Assembly (NCBI GenBank): GCA_900299145.1
Contig: OMIN01000123.1
Location: forward strand, 1 to 39,301
DNA length: 39,301 nt
Origin: Betaproteobacteria bacterium
GTDB taxonomy: Bacteria > Pseudomonadota > Gammaproteobacteria > Burkholderiales > SG8-41
Direction: 5' to 3'
Part shown: piece after piece, positions 1 through 9,013 of the stretch
Position numbering within the stretch: position 1 is the first letter of the stretch
How the letters are laid out: every line of letters starts with the position of its first letter
Program-made: the position numbers and the translations under genes
Notes under the pieces: generated by a model
Told to the model about the DNA's origin: nothing
Database searches by the model: none
What the model saw: the letters and a program-made list of their open reading frames with translations, nothing else

Positions 1-922
1 GCTTCATCTCGGCCACCGCGCGCAATGTGCCCAGCACGCTGCCGGCGCCGCTCATGTCGAATTTCATTTCGTCCATTTCGGCGGCAGGTTTCAGCGAGGT
101 GCCGCCGGTATCAAACGTGACACCCTTGCCGACCAGTGCCACCGGCTTCTGGCTTTTCGGCCCGCCGTGATATTCGAGTACGATGAGCTTCGGCGGCTCT
201 GCACTGCCGCGCGCCACCGACAGCAGCGTGCCCATCCCGAGCTTTTCCATGTCCGGGCGGTTCAACACTTTGATCTTCAATTTGAAACGGCGGGCCAGTG
301 CTTGCGCCTGACCGGCCAGATACGTCGGCGTGCATACGTTGCCTGGCAGATTGCCGAGATCTTTGGCGAAATTCATGCCGTGGCCGAGTGAAACCCCTTG
401 GGCAAGACCTTTCGCCGCCGGACGTGCGTCAGCTGCGGCGTGAGCGAGCACCACGCGCTTTAACGTGGCTGGTGGCTTCTCGCGTTTACTTTTCATTTGC
501 TCAAAGCGGTAGTCCGACTCGATGCCAAGCGTTGCCGCTTGCGCGATACGCCACGCGATGCCGGATTTGCCCGCAGGCAGCGTGGTCAGGTGCAACTCCG
601 CGTTGGCGGCGCCAGTGGCGCCAACAGCGCGTAGCGCCGTTGCAACTGCGCTTCGATATGCTTTTTCGTTGAATGATTTCTCGGGACCGAGCCCGACCAG
701 CAGCACGCGTTCGCACGCAGTGTTTGCCACGCCGTGCAGCAGCAATGTGGTGCCCGCACGACCTTCCATGTCGCCGCTCTTCAACGCCTTGGTGAGCGCG
801 CCGCGTGACACGCGATCCAGCGCGCTGGCGGGCGCCGAGAGCTGGCGCGATTCATAGACGCCGACCACAGCGCAGGCAGTTTTCGACAGACCCGGTGCAA
901 TACTTTTTGTGCTAAATTCCAA
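1..922 (-). CDS. pepA: Leucyl aminopeptidase (PepA, M17 family), C-terminus cut by window edge
   Basis: Cytosolic two-metal aminopeptidase that removes N-terminal residues from peptides. The first 307 residues are present of about 500 usual, and the 3' end lies left of the window. The N-terminal macro-like domain opens MEFSTKS, the usual betaproteobacterial start. The catalytic domain begins near residue 170 and contains VGKGVTFDTGGTSLKP, carrying the metal-binding and catalytic Lys and Asp, then MKFDMSGAGSVLG. The NTDAEGRL motif would be outside. I chose a TTG start at 922 because GAGGAG lies seven bases upstream and no in-frame ATG fits. It is divergent from lptF, a common arrangement in this class. 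Confidence 0.93.
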   Translation of the reverse strand, partial: MEFSTKSIAPGLSKTACAVVGVYESRQLSAPASALDRVSRGALTKALKSGDMEGRAGTTLLLHGVANTACERVLLVGLGPEKSFNEKAYRSAVATALRAVGATGAANAELHLTTLPAGKSGIAWRIAQAATLGIESDYRFEQMKSKREKPPATLKRVVLAHAAADARPAAKGLAQGVSLGHGMNFAKDLGNLPGNVCTPTYLAGQAQALARRFKLKIKVLNRPDMEKLGMGTLLSVARGSAEPPKLIVLEYHGGPKSQKPVALVGKGVTFDTGGTSLKPAAEMDEMKFDMSGAGSVLGTLRAVAEMK

Positions 923-1004
923 GGCAATGCTCCTCTATGAATCTGAACAAAATTCAAGCTGATTCAACTCAAAAAATCGGCATCAAATCAGGTGCGAATG
1001 ATGT

Positions 1005-1017
1005 GCCGATTATCGGC
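1005..1017. promoter_or_regulatory. 13-bp palindrome in the pepA/lptF divergent spacer
   Basis: GCCGATTATCGGC is a perfect inverted repeat (6-1-6) in the spacer between the divergent genes pepA and lptF. It overlaps the candidate pepA -10 box. Its role as an operator is inference only. Confidence 0.3.
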
Positions 1018-1037
1018 GGTTTCTCCGTGAAAAGCAA
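1009..1037 (-). promoter_or_regulatory. Candidate sigma-70 promoter of pepA
   Basis: On the minus strand TTGCTT (1037-1032) and GATAAT (1014-1009) are separated by 17 bp. This would start a pepA transcript near 1002 with a leader of about 80 nt. The -35 match is modest. No comparably good promoter for lptF was found in this spacer. Confidence 0.4.
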
Positions 1038-1055
1038 AACGACAAGAGCGGGCAC

Positions 1056-2138
1056 ATGATCTTTCACCGGACCTTGCTGCGCGAGATGACGGGCACCGCG
1101 CTGGCGACGTTTCTGGTGTTGCTGGGCATCGTGCTGACCACACAATTGGTGCGGTTCCTTGCACTGGCGGCGGGCGGCTCCATCACTTCCGGCAGCGTGG
1201 TTGCGCTGCTCGGCTTCACCTTGATCGGCTTTTTGCCGACGCTCTTGTCGCTGACACTCTTTATCGCGGTGTTAATGACGTTAAGCCGCGCCTATCGCGA
1301 TTCGGAAATGGTGGTATGGTTTTCCTGCGGCGTTGGCTTGACACGCTGGATATCGCCTGTGCTCATATTCGCGCTGCCACTGGTGCTGACCATCGCGGCG
1401 CTGGCGCTCGGCCTTTCACCATGGGCCGCGGGTAAGGCAGAGGACTATCGCAAAATACTCGATAGCCGTGATGACGCATCGGCGATACAGGCAGGGGTCT
1501 TCCGCGAGTCGCGTCAGGCCGACCGGGTGTTTTTCGTGGAAAGCGCTTCGACGACAGACAATCGCGTGAACAATGTGTTCGTCAGTTCCACGCAGCAGGG
1601 CCGCTCGGGCGTCATGGTCGCGAAGGAGGGGTATCAGGAAACTGCGCCCAACGGCGACCGTTTTCTCGTAATGCGCAATGGCTACCGGTACGAGGGTGAA
1701 CCGGGGCGTGCCGATTTTCGCATTTATGAATTCGAGCGTTACGCGGTGCGTATCGAGACACAGGAGGCCGTGCGTGCGCCCGGCACCAAGAATCTGCCCA
1801 CGCCCGAGCTGATTGCCAATGGCGGGCCGCGTCATCTGGGGGAGCTGTCGTGGCGCATAGGTCTCCCGGTGAGCGCGCTGTTGCTGGCGTTGCTGGCGAT
1901 TCCGTTGTCGTTCGTCAATCCGCGCGCGGGCCGCTCGGTCAATCTTATCGTCGCGGTACTGATTTACATGGTGTATGTGAACATGATTTCGGTGGTGCAG
2001 GCGTACATCGCGCAGTCGCGGTGGCAACTGACGCCAGGATTGGTGGTGCTGCATTCGGTGGTGCTGGTGTTGCTGATGCTGATGTTTTACCGGCGGCTGA
2101 GCGTGTTCTCCTTCAGACGGCTGGTAGTCCGCCGCTGA
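1056..2138 (+). CDS. lptF: LPS export ABC transporter permease LptF
   Basis: One of the two inner-membrane permeases of the LptB2FG transporter, which extracts lipopolysaccharide from the inner membrane and passes it to LptC/LptA. The 360-residue protein has the YjgP/YjgQ layout: three N-terminal membrane segments (about residues 13-120), a periplasmic beta-jellyroll (about 125-260) and three C-terminal membrane segments. ATG is preceded by AAGAG at suitable spacing. It is followed after four bases by lptG in the same direction, as usual. The partner ATPase lptB is not in the window. Confidence 0.95.
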   Translation: MIFHRTLLREMTGTALATFLVLLGIVLTTQLVRFLALAAGGSITSGSVVALLGFTLIGFLPTLLSLTLFIAVLMTLSRAYRDSEMVVWFSCGVGLTRWISPVLIFALPLVLTIAALALGLSPWAAGKAEDYRKILDSRDDASAIQAGVFRESRQADRVFFVESASTTDNRVNNVFVSSTQQGRSGVMVAKEGYQETAPNGDRFLVMRNGYRYEGEPGRADFRIYEFERYAVRIETQEAVRAPGTKNLPTPELIANGGPRHLGELSWRIGLPVSALLLALLAIPLSFVNPRAGRSVNLIVAVLIYMVYVNMISVVQAYIAQSRWQLTPGLVVLHSVVLVLLMLMFYRRLSVFSFRRLVVRR

Positions 2139-2142
2139 CAAC

Positions 2143-3216
2143 GTGAAGACCCTGCGCCGTTACGTCATTCGTGAAATCGTGCTCGCCACTGCTGTGGTAA
2201 TGATCGCGCTGTTGCTGCTGTTCGCGTTTTTCGATCTGGTTGAGGAAATCAAGGATTTGGGTCGCGGCGGCTACCATATGCGGTACGTAGTGCGCCATGT
2301 TGTGCTGTCGATTCCAGGGCATGTATATGAAATTTTTCCGATCGCTGCACTGATTGGTACCTTGTTCGCCATTGCACAGCTGGTGGCGAGCTCCGAATAC
2401 ACGGTGATGCGTGCGTCGGGCGTGTCTTTACTCAGCGTGATCGGGACGATACTCACGGCCGGGATTCTGTTCGGCGCGCTGACATTTGTCTTCGGCGAAT
2501 ACGCGGGGCCGTTTGCCGAGCAGCTGGCGCAGCAATTGCGTTCCCGTGCCATCACCGGCATCGTGGCGCAGGAGTTTCGCTCCGGGTTATGGTTGAAGGA
2601 CGACAAAAGTTTTATCAATGTGCGCGAAGTTACTACCGACGGCCAGTTAAAGGGTGTGCGCATTTACGAGTTTGACGAGACATCGCGACTGCGCTCGATG
2701 ATGTCGGCGGATCACGGCGTGTTCAAGGGTGAACGGCAGTGGCAACTTTCCGGCGTAAAAAAAACCACGCTGACTGAAGTTCGCGCCGAGGTTGACAAGA
2801 GGCCCTCGGCTGTCTGGCTGTCGGTGCTGGAACCGAGGCTGCTCAACGTGCTGATGGTGCAGCCGGAGCAAATGTCGGCGGCGAGTCTGCGCGATTTTGC
2901 CCAGCATCTGCGCGAGAACCGGCAGAAATCCCTGCGCTATGAAATCGCGTTGTGGTCGAAAATCACTTACCCGCTGGCGGTGCTGACGATGATGGTGCTG
3001 GCGCTGCCGTTCGCGTATTTTCAGCGGCGGCAGGGTGGCGTGGGCGGACGCATTTTCGCGGGCATCATGCTGGGACTGGCGTTTTATTTTCTGAACCAGC
3101 TTTCGGCGCACTTGGGTTTGCTCAACGAGTGGCCGGCGCAAGCCAGCGCGCTGTTGCCGACTGTGGTGTTTCTGCTGCTGGCGACCGTAATGTTGTGGCG
3201 GCAGGAGCGGCGTTAG
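2143..3216 (+). CDS. lptG: LPS export ABC transporter permease LptG
   Basis: Second permease of LptB2FG. The protein has 357 residues, with membrane segments near residues 13-33, 55-80 and 98-120, a periplasmic domain, and a C-terminal membrane trio from about 270. The start is GTG (MKTLRRYVIREI), four bases after the lptF stop. The N-terminus matches the family, so translation is probably coupled to lptF. The gene ends only 16 bases from the convergent RDD gene, and no terminator hairpin is visible there. Confidence 0.95.
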   Translation: MKTLRRYVIREIVLATAVVMIALLLLFAFFDLVEEIKDLGRGGYHMRYVVRHVVLSIPGHVYEIFPIAALIGTLFAIAQLVASSEYTVMRASGVSLLSVIGTILTAGILFGALTFVFGEYAGPFAEQLAQQLRSRAITGIVAQEFRSGLWLKDDKSFINVREVTTDGQLKGVRIYEFDETSRLRSMMSADHGVFKGERQWQLSGVKKTTLTEVRAEVDKRPSAVWLSVLEPRLLNVLMVQPEQMSAASLRDFAQHLRENRQKSLRYEIALWSKITYPLAVLTMMVLALPFAYFQRRQGGVGGRIFAGIMLGLAFYFLNQLSAHLGLLNEWPAQASALLPTVVFLLLATVMLWRQERR

Positions 3217-3232
3217 CCGCAGGCGCGAAATT

Positions 3233-3679
3233 TTATCCGGTGCTGACGAGCCGTGTGCCTGCAAGCCGGTCGTGCAGAAATTGTTTGTCGCGATCCAATA
3301 CCGCCCAAAGGAAACCCATTCCCATTGCGGAGATGCTAACCAATGCGACGGCATAGCGCCCCGCCGCGCGCATCCGGGTGACGGGGGTGCCATCTGCGCA
3401 CACGAGTCGCAGTTTCCACGTTTTCATCGGCAGCGTTTGCCCGGTGCCAGACCACTGCCACATGTAAAAGGCGCCGCACGCCAGCAGCAGCCAGCTTTGT
3501 AGCGCCGAGCGCGCGGTGTCGTGCGCCCAGCCTTTCGTGACCATGACCATAGGCAAAGTGGCCGCCAAAAGCATGGCTGCCAATATCAGGGCTTCATAGA
3601 TCAGGCTGATCAGCCGGCGCTTGAGCGTTGCGGCTTCGAGGCTTGGTGCCGCGGGCGGCGGCGTGACTGCCGTGATCAC
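3233..3679 (-). CDS. RDD family membrane protein
   Basis: A 148-residue RDD-domain integral membrane protein with about three or four hydrophobic segments (residues 25-48, 60-80, 105-128). Arg and Asp residues typical of the domain occur near the start (LKRRLISLIYEALIL) and near the end (DRLAGTRLV). The molecular function is unknown; some RDD proteins have been linked to ion transport. ATG overlaps the stop of the DUF3106 gene by four bases (ATGA). It is therefore the last gene of the sigma factor operon, and this position is conserved in many Betaproteobacteria. Confidence 0.85.
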   Translation of the reverse strand: MITAVTPPPAAPSLEAATLKRRLISLIYEALILAAMLLAATLPMVMVTKGWAHDTARSALQSWLLLACGAFYMWQWSGTGQTLPMKTWKLRLVCADGTPVTRMRAAGRYAVALVSISAMGMGFLWAVLDRDKQFLHDRLAGTRLVSTG

Positions 3680-4143
3680 TTGCCGGGCGTATCGCCGGCA
3701 GCGGCTTCGGGCGCCGGAACCGGCGCCTGTTTATGCTGATCCCACTTTTGGCGCAACTCGCCGCGTGGCGGGCGCGGTAGTTGCCGCAGGGTTTTGTAGT
3801 TTTCGCGGGCTTCGCGGCGTTCCGCTGGTGTGAGCGTAGCCCAAGCTTGCATGCGGTTCTGCAGCCTCATCTGTTCGTCCGGCTGCATTTTCGGATAGCG
3901 ATTGGCGATGGTGACCCACTTCTTGCGGCGGACGGTATCTAGGTTGTCCCACTCAGCCGCGATGGGGGCCAGCACCGCCTGCTGTTTGGGCGACAACTCA
4001 GACCACAGCGGCCGCGCAGCTTTGGCGGCCGATGTGGCAGCCGATGTGCTGGATGATGGCTGGCCCTGCTGCTGAGCCCCCGCCGAGCCGAGCCCGGCGG
4101 CGATCAGCAGCGCGGCGATCAGCGCGCGTGCCGCTTTACCCAC
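3676..4143 (-). CDS. DUF3106 domain protein with signal peptide
   Basis: A 155-residue secreted or periplasmic protein of unknown function. A signal peptide (residues 1-23, ending near SAGA) is followed by a Gln/Ser/Ala-rich linker. The DUF3106 region (about 48-125) is helical and rich in Trp, Arg and Gln, with LSPKQQAVLAPIAAEWDNL and a TPAERREAREN motif. The start is GTG at 4143, overlapping the upstream DUF3619 gene by 25 bases. By genomic association it belongs to the adjacent sigma factor operon. It vaguely resembles periplasmic stress sensors that bind unfolded proteins, but that is a guess. Confidence 0.85.
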   Translation of the reverse strand: MGKAARALIAALLIAAGLGSAGAQQQGQPSSSTSAATSAAKAARPLWSELSPKQQAVLAPIAAEWDNLDTVRRKKWVTIANRYPKMQPDEQMRLQNRMQAWATLTPAERREARENYKTLRQLPRPPRGELRQKWDQHKQAPVPAPEAAAGDTPGK

Positions 4144-4529
4144 GAGTCGAACCCTTTTTCGAGATAGGCGTTGATTGGCAGTTCGTCAGTCAGTAGTGCT
4201 TCATCGATTTCAGCAATTTCGCTGCCTGGCTGGCCAAACGATTGCCAAGCGACAAAGCCTGCCAGCGATGCCAGCAGCACGAGTAATGCCATCGCGGCTC
4301 GCGCGTTGAAACTGAACGGTTCCAGCAGGCGGCCAAAGCGTCCAGACCGCCCAGCCAAGACCGGCGCCCAAGCGTGCTGCGGCGCTTCCTGAAAGTGAGC
4401 AAGCGCTTCCTTTCGTGCGGTCAACAGCTTATCCGCTGTCCTGCTATCGATTTCTTTCGTACTTTCGTCGAGCAAGGCGGCAATTCTTGCCGCCAATGCG
4501 TCGTTTTGTTGTTGATCGTGCGTAGTCAT
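4119..4529 (-). CDS. DUF3619 family single-pass membrane protein, possible anti-sigma factor
   Basis: A 136-residue protein. The N-terminal ~75 residues are charged and helical (begins MTTHDQQQN, with a segment reading LDESTKEIDSRTADKL). One membrane segment lies near residues 77-97, followed by a short acidic C-terminal part. This is the topology of a transmembrane anti-sigma factor, and the gene directly follows an ECF sigma gene, overlapping it as ATGA. Anti-sigma function is inferred from topology and position; I know of no experiment. I chose ATG 4529 over an upstream in-frame ATG at 4586 because it gives the coupled overlap. Confidence 0.82.
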   Translation of the reverse strand: MTTHDQQQNDALAARIAALLDESTKEIDSRTADKLLTARKEALAHFQEAPQHAWAPVLAGRSGRFGRLLEPFSFNARAAMALLVLLASLAGFVAWQSFGQPGSEIAEIDEALLTDELPINAYLEKGFDSWVKRHAR

Positions 4530-5074
4530 AACGTAATGCCTAATTTTTTCAACGATTCGGCGAGCGCATGCGTTGCTCGGGAACAATGGGTTTTTACGCT
4601 ACCCTCCGAACAACCCATGGCTTTCGCGGCCTCGGCGACATCCATTTCCTCCCAGTAACGCAGAATAAAAGCTTCACGTTGACGAGCAGGGAGCTTTTCG
4701 AGGGATTTTTCAATTAAATTAAGTACTTGCGATCTTTCAAGCTGTTGCGGTGGCGGTGCTGCATACGGCGACTCGTTTTCCACTTCGATCGTTTCCAGCG
4801 GATCATGTTCCCCTTCCGAATCCTCGTTAATCAGCGAGGACATCGGCGTAGTCCACATGGAGCGGACTTTTTGCCGCCGGTAGAAATCGCGGATGGTGTT
4901 CTGCAAAATGCGCTGGAACAGCAGCGGCAATTCTTCTGAGGGGCGGTCGGCGTATTTTTCCGACACCTTCATCATGGCGTCCTGCACGATGTCCAGCGCC
5001 GTGTGTTCGTCGCGCACGGCAAACATGGCCTGTTTATAAGCCCGGCGCTCCACTTCAGCGAGAAAATCCGCCAT
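4526..5074 (-). CDS. ECF-type RNA polymerase sigma factor
   Basis: A 182-residue sigma-70 family factor of group 4 size. Region 2 includes HTALDIVQDAMMKVSEKYAD (about residues 23-42). An acidic linker spans about 78-105. Region 4, from about 115, contains LEKLPARQREAFILRYWEE and the helix-turn-helix segment VAEAAKAMGCSEGSVKTHCS. It heads the DUF3619-DUF3106-RDD operon. The start is uncertain. At ATG 5074 the AAGGAA sequence is too close for an ideal ribosome site. The frame stays open upstream, so initiation a few codons earlier is possible. No ATG is available there. Confidence 0.9.
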   Translation of the reverse strand: MADFLAEVERRAYKQAMFAVRDEHTALDIVQDAMMKVSEKYADRPSEELPLLFQRILQNTIRDFYRRQKVRSMWTTPMSSLINEDSEGEHDPLETIEVENESPYAAPPPQQLERSQVLNLIEKSLEKLPARQREAFILRYWEEMDVAEAAKAMGCSEGSVKTHCSRATHALAESLKKLGITL

Positions 5075-5305
5075 TTCCTTGTAAGTTGCCAGAACGCCCG
5101 CCTGGAATGCCTTGAGAAAAGTCTGTGCGCCGAATGGGCAGCGAATAAGGCGGCATCAGGGATGTCGCCACAGCAAGTTACCGCAGAACCGGCATCACGA
5201 TCCTACCGGCCGGGCGCATCTTAGCAAATCGCCCACGCAGCGCGTAGAGGCAGCCGATAGGCGCTACTTAACACGCCTATCACCTTGTTTAAAAGACCCT
5301 TTTTC

Positions 5306-5334
5306 TTGACCCGCTGAACCCAAAAAGGTAACCT
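5306..5334 (+). promoter_or_regulatory. Candidate promoter for ilvBNC
   Basis: TTGACC (5306-5311) and TAACCT (5329-5334) are 17 bp apart on the plus strand. The -35 match is good. The -10 match is weak and lies inside the 19-bp palindrome, so repression by a protein bound there would be easy. The predicted start is near 5341, with a leader of about 255 nt. Confidence 0.35.
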
Positions 5335-5345
5335 TTAAGGTTACC
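5327..5345. promoter_or_regulatory. Perfect 19-bp palindrome, candidate operator
   Basis: GGTAACCTT-T-AAGGTTACC is a perfect inverted repeat (9-1-9) in the divergent spacer between the sigma factor gene and ilvB. Length and symmetry fit a binding site for a dimeric helix-turn-helix regulator. There is no T-tract, so it does not look like a terminator. The regulator is unknown. Confidence 0.55.
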
Positions 5346-5595
5346 GTGCCAATGGCCGGGGACGGACTGTCCAGTTTGGCCCATTTGCTCCTAATTTGCC
5401 CAATTAGGCAAAAATTGCGGGTTGAATCATTTCCTACCCTTATGCGCGCGCGCCGGGCGAGATCAGGGCTGGTTCAAATGTATTGTGTATTTGGGCAATC
5501 GATTAATCGGGCGTCAGTTCTGCAGTCTGGCCTTGCAGTTTTAGTGTTTCGTATTACCAGCGCCGTAGTATCTAATTAATCAGGATTTTCAAACC

Positions 5596-7293
5596 ATGCA
5601 ATTGATGGGTGCCGAAATAGTCATACGTTGTCTCCAGGAGGAGGGCGTCGAGCATGTGTTCGGCTACCCTGGCGGCGCCGTATTGCATATTTACGACGAA
5701 TTATTCAAGCAAAACAAGGTCAAGCACGTGCTGACTCGGCACGAGCAGGGCGCGGTGCATGCGGCCGACGGCTACGCGCGTTCTTCCGGCAAGGTGGGCG
5801 TTGCGCTCGTGACTTCCGGCCCTGGCGTGACCAACGCCGTGACTGGCATAGCTACCGCGTATACGGATTCCATTCCGCTGGTGATAATCACCGGGCAGGT
5901 GCCCACGCACGCTATTGGCGAAGATGCGTTTCAGGAATGCGACACCGTCGGCATCACTCGGCCGTGCGTCAAACATAATTTTCTGGTGCGCAACGCGGAA
6001 GACATCGCCGCCACCATGAAAAAGGCATTTTATATTGCGGCGACGGGCCGGCCGGGGCCAGTCGTGGTGGATATCCCCAAGGATGTCACGGCGAACAAGA
6101 CCGAGTACGCCTACCCGGCCACAGTGAGCATGCGTTCTTACAGCCCGGTGACCAAGGGCCATCCGGGTCAGATCAAAAAAGCCATTCAACTGCTGGCTGC
6201 CGCACAACGGCCGATGATTTACACCGGCGGCGGCGTGATACTGGGCGATGCAGCGCCGGAATTGACCGAGCTGGTGAAAAAGCTGGGTTTTCCCTGCACC
6301 AATACCTTGATGGGATTGGGCGGCTATCCGGCGACCGACAAGCAGTTCGTCGGCATGCTCGGCATGCATGGCACGTACGAAGCCAATCTGGCAATGCAGA
6401 ACTGTGATGTGTTATTTGCCATCGGCGCGCGTTTTGATGACCGGGTGATTGGCAACCCGAAACATTTCTTCGACCCGAAGCGCACGATCATTCACGTCGA
6501 TGTGGATCCGTCGTCGATTTCCAAGCGCGTGAAAGTGGACGTGCCCATCGTCGGCAACGTGTGTGACGTGCTGAAAGAATTCAATAAGCAGCTTGATGCC
6601 GGCAAAACCCACATGGATGCCGCTGCGCTCAAAAGTTGGTGGGCGCAGATCGAGGATTGGCGCGGCCGCGATTGCCTGAAATATGACCGCGCCAGCGCCA
6701 TCATCAAGCCTCAGTTCGTGGTGCAAAAGCTCTATGAAATCACCAAGGGCGACGCCATTGTCACCTCCGACGTTGGTCAGCACCAAATGTGGGCGGCGCA
6801 GTTCTATAAGTTTGTGAAGCCGCGCCGCTGGATCAACTCCGGCGGCTTGGGCACCATGGGTTTTGGCTTGCCCGCCGCGATGGGTGCGCAGATGGCGAAT
6901 CCGAAAGCGACGGTCGCCTGCGTTACCGGCGAGGCGTCGATCCAGATGTGCATACAGGAGCTTTCCACCTGCAGGCAGTACAAGCTGCCGATCAAGCTCG
7001 TCAATCTGAACAACCGTTACATGGGCATGGTGCGCCAGTGGCAGGAGTTTTTCCACGGCAATCGTTACGCGGAGTCTTACATGGACGCGCTGCCGGATTT
7101 TGTCAAACTGGCGGAAGCCTACGGTCACGTTGGCATGCGCGTCGATAAACCCGCCGACGTTGAAGGCGCGCTGAAAGAGGCGTTCTCGCGCAAGAAAGAT
7201 CTGGTGTTCATCGATTTCATCACGGATCAGACCGAAAACGTTTATCCGATGGTGCCCGGCGGCAAAGGCCTGTCGGAAATGATTCTGGTGTAA
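5596..7293 (+). CDS. ilvB: Acetolactate synthase large (catalytic) subunit
   Basis: Thiamine diphosphate enzyme that condenses two pyruvates to acetolactate, or pyruvate and 2-oxobutyrate to acetohydroxybutyrate. This is the first common step of valine, leucine and isoleucine synthesis. At 565 residues it is full length. The catalytic Glu is E50 in TRHEQGAVHAADGYAR, after the GYPGGAV motif. A central FAD-binding domain follows, then the C-terminal ThDP domain. The cofactor motif reads GEAS (from G445) through NLNN (to N473), with Glu and Ala where GDG is commonest. ATG is preceded by AGGA at ten bases. The small subunit gene follows after 13 bases. Equivalent to ilvI of enteric bacteria. Confidence 0.96.
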   Translation: MQLMGAEIVIRCLQEEGVEHVFGYPGGAVLHIYDELFKQNKVKHVLTRHEQGAVHAADGYARSSGKVGVALVTSGPGVTNAVTGIATAYTDSIPLVIITGQVPTHAIGEDAFQECDTVGITRPCVKHNFLVRNAEDIAATMKKAFYIAATGRPGPVVVDIPKDVTANKTEYAYPATVSMRSYSPVTKGHPGQIKKAIQLLAAAQRPMIYTGGGVILGDAAPELTELVKKLGFPCTNTLMGLGGYPATDKQFVGMLGMHGTYEANLAMQNCDVLFAIGARFDDRVIGNPKHFFDPKRTIIHVDVDPSSISKRVKVDVPIVGNVCDVLKEFNKQLDAGKTHMDAAALKSWWAQIEDWRGRDCLKYDRASAIIKPQFVVQKLYEITKGDAIVTSDVGQHQMWAAQFYKFVKPRRWINSGGLGTMGFGLPAAMGAQMANPKATVACVTGEASIQMCIQELSTCRQYKLPIKLVNLNNRYMGMVRQWQEFFHGNRYAESYMDALPDFVKLAEAYGHVGMRVDKPADVEGALKEAFSRKKDLVFIDFITDQTENVYPMVPGGKGLSEMILV

Positions 7294-7306
7294 GTGTGGT
7301 GACGCA

Positions 7307-7798
7307 ATGAGACACATCGTATCGGTATTGCTGGAAAACGAAGCAGGGGCGCTGTCACGCGTGGCGGGACTCTTTTCCGCGCGCGGCTACAACATTGAAT
7401 CGCTGACCGTGGCGCCCACCGAAGACGCGACACTGTCGCGCATGACCATCGTTACCAGCGGCTCGGATGAAGTGCTGGAGCAAATCACCAAGCAACTCAA
7501 CAAGCTCGTCGATGTGGTCAAGGTGGTCGACCTTTCCGAAGGCGATCACATTGAGCGCGAGCTGATGCTGGTGAAGCTGCGCGCGGTGGGCAAGGATCGC
7601 GAGGAAATGAAGCGCATGACCGATATTTTCCGCGGGCGCATCATCGACGTGACGGACAAGGACTACACGGTTGAACTCACCGGCACTTGCTCCAAACTGG
7701 ATGCGTTCCTGAAGGCCATCGATCGCACGGCGATTCTGGAAACCGTGCGCACTGGCGCGTCGGGCATCGGCCGTGGTGACAGAGTTCTAAAAGTATAA
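7307..7798 (+). CDS. ilvN: Acetolactate synthase small (regulatory) subunit
   Basis: A 163-residue regulatory subunit that activates IlvB and confers valine feedback inhibition. The N-terminal ACT domain (residues 2-75) carries ENEAGALSRVAGLFSARGYN, the valine-binding region. The second ACT-like domain occupies about 80-158. The length matches the long IlvH class. The stop codon TAA (7796-7798) lies inside a copy of the AT-rich 18-bp repeat described below. Confidence 0.95.
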   Translation: MRHIVSVLLENEAGALSRVAGLFSARGYNIESLTVAPTEDATLSRMTIVTSGSDEVLEQITKQLNKLVDVVKVVDLSEGDHIERELMLVKLRAVGKDREEMKRMTDIFRGRIIDVTDKDYTVELTGTCSKLDAFLKAIDRTAILETVRTGASGIGRGDRVLKV

Positions 7799-7814
7799 TA
7801 AAAACAAATACTTG
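7797..7814 (+). repeat. AT-rich 18-bp dispersed repeat, copy 1
   Basis: AATAAAAACAAATACTTG matches the consensus AATAAAAACAAATACTTA at 17 of 18 positions. It begins within the ilvN stop codon and lies about 107 bases before ilvC. It is one of eight copies in this window. Confidence 0.85.
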
Positions 7815-7819
7815 CGTAA

Positions 7820-8938
<1,119 letters not shown>

Positions 8939-8951
8939 GATTGAGCCAGCA

Positions 8952-9012
8952 GGATTGAGGATAGAGGTCCGCAGTACAGTAAACTCAATCCTCGATTTTC
9001 GATCCTCAATCC
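8952..9012. repeat. Inverted-repeat junction element before psd
   Basis: GGATTGAGGAT (8952-8962) and ATCCTCAATCC (9002-9012) are perfect 11-bp inverted repeats flanking about 39 bases. That loop contains further partial copies (CTCAATCCTCGATTTTCGATCC). The psd ATG follows one base after the right arm. The layout matches the elements before panC and secD although the sequence differs. Confidence 0.6.
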
Positions 9013-9013
9013 C

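Larger units (their letters stand above)
5075..5595. other. 521-bp non-coding spacer between the sigma factor operon and ilvB
   Basis: This is the divergent spacer for the sigma factor operon (minus) and ilvBNC (plus). I see no convincing gene; small open frames here lack family features. It contains the 19-bp palindrome at 5327-5345 with an overlapping candidate promoter. About 260 bases of leader lie between that promoter and ilvB. I did not find a leader peptide rich in Leu, Ile or Val codons, so classical attenuation is not supported. Confidence 0.6.

Noticed and set aside
1416-2141. 241-codon minus-strand frame opposite lptF
   Set aside because: His/Gln/Arg-rich shadow of membrane-protein codons, no domain.
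5346-5579. 77-codon frame before ilvB as a possible leader peptide
   Set aside because: No ribosome site, no run of branched-chain codons and no alternative hairpins that would indicate attenuation.
8939-9013. Inverted repeat after ilvC as a transcription terminator
   Set aside because: There is no T-tract after the right arm, and psd starts immediately; it fits the junction-repeat group instead.
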